64,000 bases of DNA from Granulicella paludicola (GCF_025685545.1 NZ_JAGSYC010000018.1:1-64000), one strand, 5' to 3'; positions 24,267 through 34,329 are shown, numbered from the stretch's first letter. Numbers and translations are program-made. Notes: a model not told the origin generated them from the sequence alone.

Positions 24267-25706
24267 TCAGGACTTGTCCTGCTGCGCTGAGGTCAGCTTC
24301 GCAGGATCAGGCTTCTGCTGGTTTGGCGGTGCCTCGCGGGTTTCAATGCCTTTTACATTCTGCGTGTTCGAAACCTCGACCACACTGCCATCTACTGTCT
24401 TGATCGACGCATCCGAGAACGTCCAATTCTTCGCGTCATCGATGTGCCCCGCCGTCTGCGCTTCGAAGTCGAGATGATCGAGCGTTACGTCATAGACCGG
24501 AGCATTCGGATACGCGTCCACAGTAAAAGCTGCCTTAGCATTGCGCGCCTTGATGTTCCAGATATGCACATCGTGAACATGCGCGATCCCCATCGCCGGA
24601 GGCACCACGGTAGTCAGCGTCTTATAGTACTCGGGATAGTTCGTCAGGCCGTCGGGAATCTTCGCGTAGCTATAACTCGGGTTCCAGTTCATCGTGATCG
24701 TCAGGACGCTGCGCGCATCCGTAATGCTGAAGTCGTGCAGACGAATGTTCTCTGCATAGCCACCACGCGTATGCGCCGACTTGAACAGAATGCCCACAGG
24801 CACATGCCCCATCGTCGTGATGTTGTACGCCTCAATGTTGCGGAAGCCGCCGGAGGTCTCGCTGCCAAAGGTGACCCCGGCAGCGCCATCGCGCACGATG
24901 TTGTCATGCAGCACGACATCCTCCGTCGGTCGGTTGACGCGCAGGCCATCCGCGTCGCGCCCTGCCTTCAGGCACAACGCATCGTCGTTTACAGAGATGT
25001 CCGCGTGCATCACCTCGATGTGTTTCGAACTGTCGATGTCGATGCCATCGGTCGAGGGGCCACGACCACCGATGTTGTTCACAATGGTCACGCCGTCGAC
25101 GACGATGTCATGCGAGTAGCAGATATCGACTGTCCAGAAGCCCGAGCGATGCAGGTTAAGGCTGCTCTGCTTACCATTGCCGAGATGCACGTTCGACGAG
25201 TCGAAGATCTGAATGAGGCGCGGCCGCTTTGCATCATAATCCGAAGCCCAGCGAAGCCCCTTAGGCTCATCGATCTTACGCAGCGCCCAGTAGCTGTCCC
25301 AGAAGACCTTGCCATCCCCGTCAATGGTCCCTTCGCCCGTAATGCTCGCGTTCGTCTGTTTATAGACGTTCACCAGTGCAGCAGGCCACACCATCTCAAT
25401 ACCCGCGACACGCGTAGGCAGTTCGGGATAGTCCTTGATGTCCTGCGAGCCAAGCAACGTTACGCCTTTGTCGATGCGCAATGTAACGCCTGATTTCACG
25501 AAGACTGAACCCGTAAGGTAGGTGCCGTCTGGAAACGCAACGGTACCCCCATGCGCAGCCGCTGCATCGATCGCCTTCTGGATCGCTGCGGTGTTGAGCG
25601 TGGTGCCGTCGGCCTTCGCGCCGTAGTCCGCAACTGAGTACACCTTGGGCGCTGCATAGGCTGCGGTCGTGGCAAAAAGAGTGAGTGCGAAAAGCGTGTA
25701 CTTCAT
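24267..25706 (-). CDS. GH28 polygalacturonase-family glycoside hydrolase
   Basis: A 479-residue exported right-handed beta-helix enzyme. Signal peptide (about 1-18), then the typical opening VYSVADYGAKADGTTLNTAA and GGTVAFPDGTYLTGSVFVKS. GH28 catalytic blocks are STDGIDIDSS, NDDALCLKAG and TFGSETSGG, supplying the three Asp residues, and the helix continues to about residue 450. It hydrolyses pectic backbones; the rhamnose context suggests a rhamnogalacturonan or xylogalacturonan substrate. It is the last gene of the GH35-GH106-GH28 operon; its ATG follows the GH106 stop directly (TAGATG), so the genes are translated together. Confidence 0.9.
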   Translation of the reverse strand: MKYTLFALTLFATTAAYAAPKVYSVADYGAKADGTTLNTAAIQKAIDAAAAHGGTVAFPDGTYLTGSVFVKSGVTLRIDKGVTLLGSQDIKDYPELPTRVAGIEMVWPAALVNVYKQTNASITGEGTIDGDGKVFWDSYWALRKIDEPKGLRWASDYDAKRPRLIQIFDSSNVHLGNGKQSSLNLHRSGFWTVDICYSHDIVVDGVTIVNNIGGRGPSTDGIDIDSSKHIEVMHADISVNDDALCLKAGRDADGLRVNRPTEDVVLHDNIVRDGAAGVTFGSETSGGFRNIEAYNITTMGHVPVGILFKSAHTRGGYAENIRLHDFSITDARSVLTITMNWNPSYSYAKIPDGLTNYPEYYKTLTTVVPPAMGIAHVHDVHIWNIKARNAKAAFTVDAYPNAPVYDVTLDHLDFEAQTAGHIDDAKNWTFSDASIKTVDGSVVEVSNTQNVKGIETREAPPNQQKPDPAKLTSAQQDKS

Positions 25707-28544
25707 CTATTGACCGTCCTGTGTGACGAGGTGGATCGTGCCGAGAATACCCGAGGAAATTGGTTTCACTTTATCGAGTTCCTGCATCTGGAAGCGGTCT
25801 CCATACTTCGCGATGAGCGGTTTGTAATCATGTGGCGGCAGCGCAGACCACGCATTGAGCGCAGTGTTATAGACACGAATCTCCACATGATTCACGCCGG
25901 GCTTCAGCAACTTCGTCACGTCGAGGCGATAGGGTGGATGCCACAGAGCTCCCGCAGGCCTTCCGTTAATCGTCACCAAAGCCGCCTCGCGAATGGGTGC
26001 ATCGAAGAACGCGTGCGTACCAGGACCTGGCCGCGTGACGAGCGGATTCGGCAGGCCGTCCGCTCCCAACGCAGCGTGCTCCGCTGGTGAGTTCGGTGAG
26101 CCAGGCAGTGGCGTTCCTCCTTCAACCTCAAGGTAGACCGGCGAGTGCGATAACCCCCCAAGCGTTACATCCTTTGCGTACACGACTTCACCGGAGTAAT
26201 GCAGCGTGTCCGCATCCCCAGTCCAGTCCGTCAGTGTGTGCTCGGCAACGGATTTCTCCGTCCCCGTGAAAGTCAAGTGCCAGTCTGAGGTCAGGTCCGC
26301 GATGGACTTGTAAGACGTTGCCCCTGCGGTGCTGCTCCCTTTCGCATCCGTGAAGAGAAGAACACGCGACTCATATGGTGCTAGCTGAATGTCCGCTTCA
26401 GCGCGACCGTTGACTGCGCGTGCGGTCTCCGTACCTCTGCCAGAATCAGGATCGATGACCTCTCCGAACGCGTGGGTCGTCGCGAACGTCGCACGCAGCT
26501 GCATCGGTTCATTCGAGGTGTTCGCAACGAAGTAAACGTCCGCACTTGCAAGCTTGCGACGAATGAAGCCGAGGTTCGCGAGTGCCGACGAAGATAGCTG
26601 TTCATTGGGGAGCAGCTGCAGATCAGGAGCGACGGCATTGTGCAGAGCCTGCCCCAGCTGATCGGTTCCAGGAATAAGCGCAATGAACTTGGTTTGCTGG
26701 GCTACATTGGCTAGAGGTTCCCCTTCAGCATCCAGCGACGGCAGCTTCTCCACCGCAATCACCTTGCCACCCTTCGCAACAAAGGCCTCGATCTTGCGCA
26801 GTGTCGCCACAGGGATACGGTCAGTGGGAGGGATCACCAGCACCTGATGCGTACCAAAGCCGACCTTGTCGAGCGCTTCGGCATCGATGAAGTCAGGATT
26901 GTAACCAGCCGAAAGGATCGACGACATCAGCGCAGGCGTGATGAGCTTCTGCATCGCCGCCGTCACGCTGACCTTGCTCGGATAAAAGCTCGCCCACGCA
27001 TCGTCAGTCGGCAGCAGAATCGCCACCTGGTTCGCTGGCTTACCCTGGCGCAGCAGCCAGCTCAAGCGCGCGATGTACCGCGTGACCTCTGGCATCACCG
27101 GATGCCACGGATTATGGTCGTTGAAGACAGCAGCCGCATACAACGACCAACCCGGCTCAGGCACCTCATGATCTGGCGGGGAGTAGGGCCAGCCATGGAA
27201 CACCAGCAGATTCTCACCCGTAATGAAGTCGATGTCCGCCTCGGCCTTCATATCCAGTGGCGTCGCTCGGAACACCGGCGAATGCAGCCAGGTAAAGCTC
27301 TCGCCCGACGTGACGTTGTGATCGAAGACATGATTCGCAGATGCGGCCCAGCGCAGCGTGGAAAACGCCCGCCACTGAGGACCTTCACCTTCTGCCAGAC
27401 CCACGAGGTTCTCGGACGAAAGACTCACAGCTGGTTCGCCATAGGTCTGAGACCGGAACTTCGTGTGATGCGCCTTCGCCCAGTCATTGATCTGCACAAG
27501 GTAGTTCTCGTTGACCAGCTCCGTCAGCGTTACACCCCAATCATGCCGAACTTTATCGGCTACCGGACTCCCGCCTGCAACCAGCTCAGCCATATGCGGC
27601 AGCAGATCGTAGCCACGCCGCTTCTTGAACTCTGCAGGCAGTGCTGGCGTCCAGTCCGCTCCATAGGCCTCCAACGAATCGGAAAAAATCGCATACGGTG
27701 GCGTCGATCCGAACGCACCAAGCAACGGCTCGCCCACCTTCTTCAGGTGTGTGGCCACAGCCTGATGCGAGAAGGGATCGAGCACGTAACCATCCGCATC
27801 CACGGAGGCGCGCTTGACCTGCTGCTTCGTGTGTCCCGCAACAAAGAACAACGCTACACGCGCGACAGAAGATGGTGCGACGCTGCCCGACCCGGTCGAC
27901 AGCGGCTGCGCTGAAGCAGCGTCCCAATCCACCGGCTTCGGCGCCGCATCGCGGCCACGCGCCTCTGATTGCGCAGGAACGGCCCTTGCATTCGCGATAG
28001 CAGCAGAAAGGAAGGATTCGCCCTCCGCAAGCGTCGGAACCTTCACCGACGTCGCGTTCGCAGGCACGGGAACTTCAAGCGTGCGCAGCCGACCTGCCGC
28101 CTCCGAAAGCGGTGTGTTGTTGCCACCATAGGGCCAGCCGGTGCACAGCGTCACATCGATCCGCAGGCCGAGCTTGCGCCCTTCGCTCTGCGCATAGCGC
28201 ACAGCATCCAGCATCTCTGGCGAGAGAAACGGCAGGTTCTTCAGCCCCTTCGCAGGATCATCCAGCACGATAGGGTAGACGAATGCCAGCTCCGCACCGC
28301 CGATACCGTCAGCCTTCATCTGCTGCAGTTCACGCTGGATCTCAGGCTTCACCACAGCGGGCCCAAACCACCACCAGCGCACCATCGGCTTCGCTTCATC
28401 CGGAGGATGGAGAAAGCTCTCGCGCAAAGCATCGATGGAAGCAGAATTCGTCTTAGCCTGCGTAGCCTGTGCGGCAATAGGCATAGCTCCGGCCGCCAGC
28501 ATCGAGAGAGTAAGTAATAACGGTGCGCGTGTGCGAAGAGTCAT
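25707..28544 (-). CDS. GH106 alpha-L-rhamnosidase
   Basis: A 945-residue exported enzyme with a signal peptide (TLRTRAPLLLTLSMLAAGAM) and the GH106 opening PMVRWWWFGPAVVKPEIQRE, DGIGGAELAFVYP and LGLRIDVTLCTGWPYGGNN. It continues through the SDSLEAYGADWTPALP and FRSQTYGEP blocks to a C-terminal beta-sandwich that ends with a jelly-roll of the YRLDVTKLLKPGVNHVEIRV type. It releases terminal alpha-L-rhamnose from rhamnogalacturonan side chains or glycosides. Two starts are possible: ATG 28544, used here, and TTG 28553, which has AAGGAG closer. It overlaps or abuts its neighbours in the operon on both sides. Confidence 0.92.
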   Translation of the reverse strand: MTLRTRAPLLLTLSMLAAGAMPIAAQATQAKTNSASIDALRESFLHPPDEAKPMVRWWWFGPAVVKPEIQRELQQMKADGIGGAELAFVYPIVLDDPAKGLKNLPFLSPEMLDAVRYAQSEGRKLGLRIDVTLCTGWPYGGNNTPLSEAAGRLRTLEVPVPANATSVKVPTLAEGESFLSAAIANARAVPAQSEARGRDAAPKPVDWDAASAQPLSTGSGSVAPSSVARVALFFVAGHTKQQVKRASVDADGYVLDPFSHQAVATHLKKVGEPLLGAFGSTPPYAIFSDSLEAYGADWTPALPAEFKKRRGYDLLPHMAELVAGGSPVADKVRHDWGVTLTELVNENYLVQINDWAKAHHTKFRSQTYGEPAVSLSSENLVGLAEGEGPQWRAFSTLRWAASANHVFDHNVTSGESFTWLHSPVFRATPLDMKAEADIDFITGENLLVFHGWPYSPPDHEVPEPGWSLYAAAVFNDHNPWHPVMPEVTRYIARLSWLLRQGKPANQVAILLPTDDAWASFYPSKVSVTAAMQKLITPALMSSILSAGYNPDFIDAEALDKVGFGTHQVLVIPPTDRIPVATLRKIEAFVAKGGKVIAVEKLPSLDAEGEPLANVAQQTKFIALIPGTDQLGQALHNAVAPDLQLLPNEQLSSSALANLGFIRRKLASADVYFVANTSNEPMQLRATFATTHAFGEVIDPDSGRGTETARAVNGRAEADIQLAPYESRVLLFTDAKGSSTAGATSYKSIADLTSDWHLTFTGTEKSVAEHTLTDWTGDADTLHYSGEVVYAKDVTLGGLSHSPVYLEVEGGTPLPGSPNSPAEHAALGADGLPNPLVTRPGPGTHAFFDAPIREAALVTINGRPAGALWHPPYRLDVTKLLKPGVNHVEIRVYNTALNAWSALPPHDYKPLIAKYGDRFQMQELDKVKPISSGILGTIHLVTQDGQ

Positions 28545-28553
28545 GGCAGTCAA

Positions 28554-30515
28554 CTACTCCTTCGGATAAGTGGGGCCTGCGCTTGCAGGCGTGGCGAGTT
28601 TGGGGCCGAACTCTGCATCGGCTGCGGCCTTCTTCCTGCGTTCGGGATCGCTTGCATAAGCTGGCGTGGGTGCGTCGAGGATAGGCGTTGTAAGGCCTGC
28701 AAGCTTCGGCGCGGCGTCTGAGCTCAGCAGCTCAAAGATCGTGACCTCATTGCGACCCTTCTTCAACCACGGTGCTGGCACATACAACGTGCCCTGCGGA
28801 CCGATGTTCCAGAAGCGGCCCAGCGCGTGGCCATTGATCCAGATAAGGCCTTTCCCCAGCCCGCGAACATCGAGGAAGGTATCGCCCGTTTCTTTAAGCG
28901 TGAACTGTCCAGCTGAGAAGTGCGGATTGTGCAGCGTATCGATCGTCACCGCAACAAGCTTTTCGGGCGTTGATTCCATCGGAAGGGAGTAAATCTGCCA
29001 GCCGGTGAGCGGGGCGCTATCGAGCGTCGCCGCACGCATCCCCTTGCGCTCATCGCGCATATACTTCGTTGAGTTCAAACGGCCCGTGTTCTCAACAAGG
29101 ATGTCCAGCTGTGCTGGCCCGTCGCTGTTGAGAGTGATGTCTTCCTGCTTGTAGTGGCGATCGAGTGTGCCGATCTGCTTCCCATTCAGGTAGACCACCG
29201 CGAAGTCATATAAATGATCCAGATGCAGCTTGGCTCCATGCAGTGCAACCGGCATCTGTCTGCGGTAAAGAATATAGCCATACGCCTGATCGACCTGCTC
29301 CATCGTCAACGGTTGCTCGGAGACAATAGGCTTCGGCAGATGATCCCACAGCGAGGTCGATGCGGTGAGTGCGAACGGCGGAATCGAAATGACCGGGGCC
29401 ACCGCAGGCACAGGCATGGCAGGCTGATGCGTGTACTTCAGGATGGTGTTTCGATACGCAAAGAACTTCGGCGTCGGATGCCCTGCTTCATCGAGCGGCG
29501 CATCGTAATCGTAGCTTGTCACATTGCCACGATAGTTGCCGGTGCTCTGGCTCGCTCCCGCCATCATGCCGAAGCTCGTGCCGCCGTGGAACATGTAGAT
29601 GTTCACCGAGGCATTGTGGCTAAGGATGTAGTTCAGATCGCCGAGCTGCGGCGCCAGCGGCCGTGTTTCATGCGGATGTCCCCACAGATCGAACCAGCCG
29701 GGCCAGTACTCGGTCGAGAAAAGCGGCTGGCCGGGGCGCTGCGCTTCGAGCAATCCAAGACCGTGCTCCGCATTACCCGTACCAAAGTTCACGCCGGAGT
29801 AGATACCCGGGATCTCGCCGTTCGCCAGCGCCTTCGAAGGATCAACGGTGTACAGCAACGACTTCGTAAAACCAGCTTCAACGAAGACATCCCGCATCTG
29901 CGCCATGTACGCATGATCATTGGAGAAGTTGCCATACTCGTTTTCAATCTGCGTAGCGATGATCGGGCCGCCATTCTCAATCTGCAGTGGCGCGATCTCT
30001 TTGCCCAAACGCTTGATCCAGCGTGCTGCAGGCACCATGAAAGCAGGGTCCGTCGTCCGCAGCGCCGTCGACATCTTCGGATCCTTCAGCAGCCAAGCGG
30101 GAAAGCCACCGAACTCCCACTCCGCGCAGGAATACGGACCGGCTCGCATCAGCACGTAGAGATGCTCTTCCTGCGCGAGCTTCAGAAACGCCACGAGATC
30201 GTTGTTGCCCGTGAAGTCGTAAACTCCCGGCTTCGGTTCATGCATGTTCCAGAAAACATACGTCGCAAGCGTATTCAGGCCCATCGCCTTCGCCATCTCC
30301 ATGCGCGCACGCCAGTACTCGCGAGGGATACGCTCGTAATGAATCTCACCGGCGATGATCTGGAAGGGCTTGCCATCGAGCGCGAAGTGGTCGTCGTCGA
30401 CTACGAAACGATGCGCCGGTCTCTGCTGCGCCACGGCAGGCAGCGCACAGCAGCCGCACAGCACGACAAGCACGGCGCGAAAAAACGAATTCACCAGCGA
30501 AGAAGCGGAGGACAT
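28554..30515 (-). CDS. GH35 beta-galactosidase
   Basis: A 653-residue exported beta-galactosidase. Signal peptide about 1-30 from ATG 30515; an in-frame TTG at 30563 would only add a leader before it and sits on the operator. The TIM-barrel shows FQIIAGEIHYERIPREYWRA, YVFWNMHEPKPGVYDF, RAGPYSCAEWEFGGFPAWLL, the acid/base block IIATQIENEYGNF and the nucleophile block STEYWPGWF. Beta-sandwich domains follow, with LGKGLIWINGHALGRFW. It removes beta-galactose from pectin side chains (rhamnogalacturonan I galactan) so that GH106 and GH28 can reach the backbone. It is the first gene of the operon, 47 bases downstream of an operator-like palindrome. Confidence 0.92.
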   Translation of the reverse strand: MSSASSLVNSFFRAVLVVLCGCCALPAVAQQRPAHRFVVDDDHFALDGKPFQIIAGEIHYERIPREYWRARMEMAKAMGLNTLATYVFWNMHEPKPGVYDFTGNNDLVAFLKLAQEEHLYVLMRAGPYSCAEWEFGGFPAWLLKDPKMSTALRTTDPAFMVPAARWIKRLGKEIAPLQIENGGPIIATQIENEYGNFSNDHAYMAQMRDVFVEAGFTKSLLYTVDPSKALANGEIPGIYSGVNFGTGNAEHGLGLLEAQRPGQPLFSTEYWPGWFDLWGHPHETRPLAPQLGDLNYILSHNASVNIYMFHGGTSFGMMAGASQSTGNYRGNVTSYDYDAPLDEAGHPTPKFFAYRNTILKYTHQPAMPVPAVAPVISIPPFALTASTSLWDHLPKPIVSEQPLTMEQVDQAYGYILYRRQMPVALHGAKLHLDHLYDFAVVYLNGKQIGTLDRHYKQEDITLNSDGPAQLDILVENTGRLNSTKYMRDERKGMRAATLDSAPLTGWQIYSLPMESTPEKLVAVTIDTLHNPHFSAGQFTLKETGDTFLDVRGLGKGLIWINGHALGRFWNIGPQGTLYVPAPWLKKGRNEVTIFELLSSDAAPKLAGLTTPILDAPTPAYASDPERRKKAAADAEFGPKLATPASAGPTYPKE

Positions 30516-30561
30516 AGAGATAGGCACGTCCGAACTGTAAGGAGACCGAACAACCGGTGTC

Positions 30562-30576
30562 AATAGACAAACTATT
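30562..30576. promoter_or_regulatory. Operator candidate upstream of the GH35-GH106-GH28 operon
   Basis: AATAG-ACAAA-CTATT, a perfect five-base inverted repeat with a five-base spacer. In its wider form CAATAGACAAACTATTTC it repeats almost unchanged at two other promoters of the rhamnose block (34417 and 37328). Proposed binding site of the IclR-HTH/sugar-binding regulator. Confidence 0.65.
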
Positions 30577-30593
30577 TCGGGAAACTCCGCGGC

Positions 30594-32015
30594 CTAAAGC
30601 GCTTGGTTCAGCACGCTGGCCCACGCCGCCGAAGGTCGCGCTCCCTGCGTAGCCTCAAGCGTTGCCAGCTGCACCGCAAAGTTGCCCAGCGTCGAACACT
30701 CCGTACCCGCCCGAATCACCTCAAGCCCGGTCGCCCTCGCCGTCAACTCATTCAGCAGCTGGTTCTGACTTCCTCCGCCCATGATGTACAGCTTGCGTAG
30801 CTTCTTGCCCGTGATGCTGGCGACCTTTGCCAGCACTTCGGCATAGCGCGCCGCGAGCGAATGGAAGAGGAACGAAGCCATCTCCGCCGCACAAGCAGGC
30901 GTTGTGTCGAGCAGAGGCAAACCTCGACGCGACAGCTGCGCATTGATGCGCTCCGGCATATGTCCAGGTAGCAAAAGATCAGGTTCGTCGACCTCCAGAA
31001 GATACGGCGGAACTGGTAACGCAGCCGCCGCCTTCACCAGATCAGCGATGTTCAGCTCAACTCCCTGCTCTGCCCATGTCTCAAGGCACTGGCGAACGAG
31101 CCACATGCCATTCACATTCTTATGAAAGCAGATCGTGTCGTCGGCCCCACCAAGATTGGTAAAGTTCTCAGCGCGCGCCTCCGCCGTGTTGATGGGTTCA
31201 TTCAACAGCGTCCCCACCAACGACCACGTGCCCGAGCTGATGTAAGCCCAGTCGTCGCCACTGTCCGGCACTGCAGCAATCGCAGAGGCAGTGTCATGAC
31301 AGCAAGGCGCGATGAGTCGCGTGTTGCTGAAAGCGGCTAGTTCCGTAAGCGGACCCGAAAGCTTGCCAACATCCGTTCCCGGTGACACCAACTCGGGGGC
31401 CAGTTCAACAGGTTGCCCTAGCGCCGCAAAGATCTCTGAGGACCATTCTCCGTCGAGACCAACCATCTGGCAGTGCGTCGCGTTTGTGCGCTCTGCGACA
31501 GCAAGACCACCAAGCCTGTGAAGTATGTACTCCGGCAACTGCAGCCAGCGGCGCACCTTGAACGCGGGTAAATCAGAATACTGCTGATACGCCGTGTTGA
31601 TGCGCAGCAGCTGGATCCCAGTCAACTCACGCATGCGCTCGGCAGGTAGTACCGCATGTAGCGCAGGCTCGGCAGCCACCGTGCGCTCATCGCGATAGCA
31701 GAACGGTTCCGCTACAGCATGGCCCTGCTCATCGAGGCGCACATAATCCACCGCCCAGCCATCGACAGCGATCGAGCGAATCCCTTCCTTCGCAATCCCG
31801 GCGCACTCGCGCAGACCGAGATCGAGCTCGTACAAAATATGCTGCAGGTTCCAGTGCAGACCCGTGGCACGCTCTTCCGCGTGATTCGGACAGCGATGAA
31901 CTAACTGAATGTGCGGCTTGCCATCCAGCCAGCGAAGTAGAGAGACGCGGCAGCTTTCAGCACCAAGATCGATGGCAACAAGAGCGCGAAGATCGGTGGG
32001 GATACGGTCTGACAT
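30594..32015 (-). CDS. rhaB: L-rhamnulokinase
   Basis: A 473-residue FGGY-family sugar kinase that phosphorylates L-rhamnulose to L-rhamnulose 1-phosphate. The first ATP-fold half begins ALVAIDLGAESCRVSLLRWL, with LHWNLQHILYELDLGLRECA, AVDGWAVDYVRLD and the RHA-type block YRDERTVAA. The second half has CCHDTASAIAAVP, YISSGTWSLVGTL and LYIMGGGSQNQLLNELTA. The start is ATG 32015; a longer frame to 32117 would run through the upstream terminator hairpin and is not used. It follows the rhamnulose-1-phosphate aldolase gene on the same strand. Confidence 0.92.
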   Translation of the reverse strand: MSDRIPTDLRALVAIDLGAESCRVSLLRWLDGKPHIQLVHRCPNHAEERATGLHWNLQHILYELDLGLRECAGIAKEGIRSIAVDGWAVDYVRLDEQGHAVAEPFCYRDERTVAAEPALHAVLPAERMRELTGIQLLRINTAYQQYSDLPAFKVRRWLQLPEYILHRLGGLAVAERTNATHCQMVGLDGEWSSEIFAALGQPVELAPELVSPGTDVGKLSGPLTELAAFSNTRLIAPCCHDTASAIAAVPDSGDDWAYISSGTWSLVGTLLNEPINTAEARAENFTNLGGADDTICFHKNVNGMWLVRQCLETWAEQGVELNIADLVKAAAALPVPPYLLEVDEPDLLLPGHMPERINAQLSRRGLPLLDTTPACAAEMASFLFHSLAARYAEVLAKVASITGKKLRKLYIMGGGSQNQLLNELTARATGLEVIRAGTECSTLGNFAVQLATLEATQGARPSAAWASVLNQAL

Positions 32016-32080
32016 AGAGCGGGCTCGAGACGCAGATTCCCTTCGGAGTTTCAACAAAAATGTACGCAGGAAGCAAAGAC

Positions 32081-32114
32081 AAAAGCACCGCCTCCATTCA
32101 TAGGAAGGCGGTGC
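32081..32114 (-). terminator. Intrinsic terminator between rhaEW and rhaB
   Basis: Read on the minus strand, GCACCGCCT (32114-32106) and AGGCGGTGC (32093-32085) form a nine-base stem followed by TTTT (32084-32081). It stands just after the aldolase/dehydrogenase stop, so rhaB is either expressed by read-through at a lower level or has its own promoter in the 66 bases left. Confidence 0.8.
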
Positions 32115-32121
32115 CATTGGT

Positions 32122-34329
32122 TTAGCGCAGGTAGGCTTCGGTCAGGCCACCGTCTACCGGGATCAAATGACCCGTGGTCACAGGAGCCTTCGGTCCAGCA
32201 AGATACAAGATCGCCTCGGCACAGTCCTTCGGATCGATCGGCACATGCGTCAGCGTGCGCTTGGCATAGAACTTCGCCAAAAGGTTGCGAAGCTCGTCAT
32301 CGCTCATGCTCTCTTCGAACGCAATGTCGTACTTCGTCAGCGAAGCCTTCACACGATCGCGCGGGAACATCGTCGATCCCTTCACCACCGTCGCGGGCGA
32401 GATGCCATTGACCCGCAGCAATGGCGCATACGTCACCGCAAGCTCGCGCACCAGGTGAGACAGCGCCGCCTTCGACACATCGTAAGCTTCAGTCCCACGC
32501 TTCGGCACCACAGCATTTGCAGAGCTCGTGAGCACCACGCTACCCGGCAGTCCCTGCTTCTTGAAGATCGCCGAAGCCTCATCCGTCAGCAGGTAGTTCG
32601 AGGTCACATTCACCTCAAGCGTCAGCGCCCACTGCGCATCGGTTATGACGCCATCCGGCGACGATGGGAACATCGCTGCCGTGTTGATCAGGATGTCGAT
32701 GCCGCCGAAAGCCTTGATCGTTGCATTCAGAGCGTCCTTGATCGCATCGCGCTTGCGAATGTCGATCGACGTAGCCACAGCGCACTCCTTGCCGCCAATA
32801 GCCTTCGCCTCGTCCGCAACCTTCTGCGCCGCCTCCTGCGATAGATCAGCGACAACAACGTGAGCGCCGCGCTCAGCTGCAAGCAGCACCACCTCGCGAC
32901 CGATGCCGCTGGCGCCGCCGACTACCAGCACGATGCCGCGCGACAATTCCTTCTCCGCTGGCTGGCGACGAATCTTCGCCTCTTCCAGCGCCCAGTACTC
33001 AATGCGGAACGCCTCGGACGGCGGCAGGGCCACGTAGTTCTCATGCACTGTAAACGCCGAGGTCGGTGCGGCATTGCCGGACTGCGGCAGCACCGGTGGC
33101 CACTTGCCTTCGTCCATGCCGCCCGCGCCTTCCATCACATGGATGGCGTTCGTGTAAAACTCACTTGTAACCCGCGACTCGGTCTTGTTCTTGCCGAAGC
33201 TGAACATGCCAATTCCGGGGATCAGCACCACCGTCGGGCTGGCATCGCGCATCGCCGGCGACTCCGGCAGAGCATGCGCCTTATAGTACTCAGCGTACTC
33301 AGCACGGTACGTCTCCAACGCCGTGGTGAACTTCTCTTCCAGCACCGAAGGATCGGTCGACGGATCCCACTCCACAAACAGCGGACGAATCTTCGTACGG
33401 ATAAAGTGGTCCGGGCAGCTGGTGCCGAGATGCGCCAGCTGCTTAGCGGAATGCGAATTCACAAACTCAAGCACGTCCGGCGTATCCGTAAACGTGCCGA
33501 TTGTGCGAAGCTTTGGCGACGACACGCGACCACGAATGATCGGCATCAGTTTCGTTGCGAGCGCCGCACGCTCCTCGTGGTTCGAGTACTTCGAACCACC
33601 AAACGCCACACCCTTCTTCTCACGATGCGAAGCCAGGAACTGGCCGATCTGGTCGATAATCGTGATCGTATTCAGGTAGCTCTCACGCTGCGTCTCGCCC
33701 CACGTAAACAGGCCATGGCCACCGAGCACCACGCCGTCGCAGCCAGGAACAGCAGCCACCGCGTCGCGCAGCATCATCGCGAGCTCAAAGCCCGGACGCT
33801 GCCACGGCACCCACACCATCTTGTGGCCGAACTGCTTGTTGAACTCCTCCATCTTCTCCTTGCCGTTGGCAGAAGCAGCCAGCGCAATGCCCCAGTCAGG
33901 ATGAAGATGATCGACGTGCGGGAAAGGAAGGAAGCCATGCAGCGGCGTATCGATTGAAGCAGCCACCGGGTTGTTGCCGAAGGTGCACAGCGGGTACATG
34001 CCCACGATCTCATCCTCGAGCGCAACGCCCTTGTAGCTCTTCGTCAGCGCAAGCACCTTGTCGAGATACAGCGTCGCGAAGCCAGCGCGCTTGATGCTGC
34101 CGAGATCGCCGCCCGAACCCTTCACCCACAGGATCTTTTTCGTCTGGCCATCGAGTGGATCGACCTCGTCGATCTTGGAGCTGGTATTGCCGCCGCCGAA
34201 GTTCGTCAGGCGCAGGTCGGAACCCAGCAGGTTGGAGCGGTAGCGCAGAAGTTCGGGTGCATCGAGCTTGGAGGCAACCGCCTCGTCCCAGCGATCTTCA
34301 AGGAAGTGGAGCTTATTTGCAGTGGTCAT
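32122..34329 (-). CDS. Bifunctional rhamnulose-1-phosphate aldolase/short-chain (lactaldehyde) dehydrogenase
   Basis: A 735-residue fusion of the type called RhaEW. Residues about 1-400 form a class II aldolase (LRYRSNLLGSDLRLTNFGGG, then NTSSKI, HVDHLHPDWGIALAAS, VLGGHGLFTWGET) that splits L-rhamnulose 1-phosphate into dihydroxyacetone phosphate and L-lactaldehyde. Residues about 475-735 form a short-chain dehydrogenase (VLVVGGASGIGREVV cofactor loop, LTSSANAV, YDVSKAALSH with the Tyr-x3-Lys pair) that oxidises or reduces lactaldehyde. ATG 34329 is chosen since conserved sequence begins there; the frame extends to 34410 without conservation. It lies 88 bases downstream of an operator-like palindrome. 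Confidence 0.92.
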   Translation of the reverse strand: MTTANKLHFLEDRWDEAVASKLDAPELLRYRSNLLGSDLRLTNFGGGNTSSKIDEVDPLDGQTKKILWVKGSGGDLGSIKRAGFATLYLDKVLALTKSYKGVALEDEIVGMYPLCTFGNNPVAASIDTPLHGFLPFPHVDHLHPDWGIALAASANGKEKMEEFNKQFGHKMVWVPWQRPGFELAMMLRDAVAAVPGCDGVVLGGHGLFTWGETQRESYLNTITIIDQIGQFLASHREKKGVAFGGSKYSNHEERAALATKLMPIIRGRVSSPKLRTIGTFTDTPDVLEFVNSHSAKQLAHLGTSCPDHFIRTKIRPLFVEWDPSTDPSVLEEKFTTALETYRAEYAEYYKAHALPESPAMRDASPTVVLIPGIGMFSFGKNKTESRVTSEFYTNAIHVMEGAGGMDEGKWPPVLPQSGNAAPTSAFTVHENYVALPPSEAFRIEYWALEEAKIRRQPAEKELSRGIVLVVGGASGIGREVVLLAAERGAHVVVADLSQEAAQKVADEAKAIGGKECAVATSIDIRKRDAIKDALNATIKAFGGIDILINTAAMFPSSPDGVITDAQWALTLEVNVTSNYLLTDEASAIFKKQGLPGSVVLTSSANAVVPKRGTEAYDVSKAALSHLVRELAVTYAPLLRVNGISPATVVKGSTMFPRDRVKASLTKYDIAFEESMSDDELRNLLAKFYAKRTLTHVPIDPKDCAEAILYLAGPKAPVTTGHLIPVDGGLTEAYLR

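Noticed and set aside
29214-30566. 450-codon plus-strand frame opposite the GH35 gene
   Set aside because: Arg/His-rich composition typical of antisense frames; the GH35 gene on the other strand is certain.
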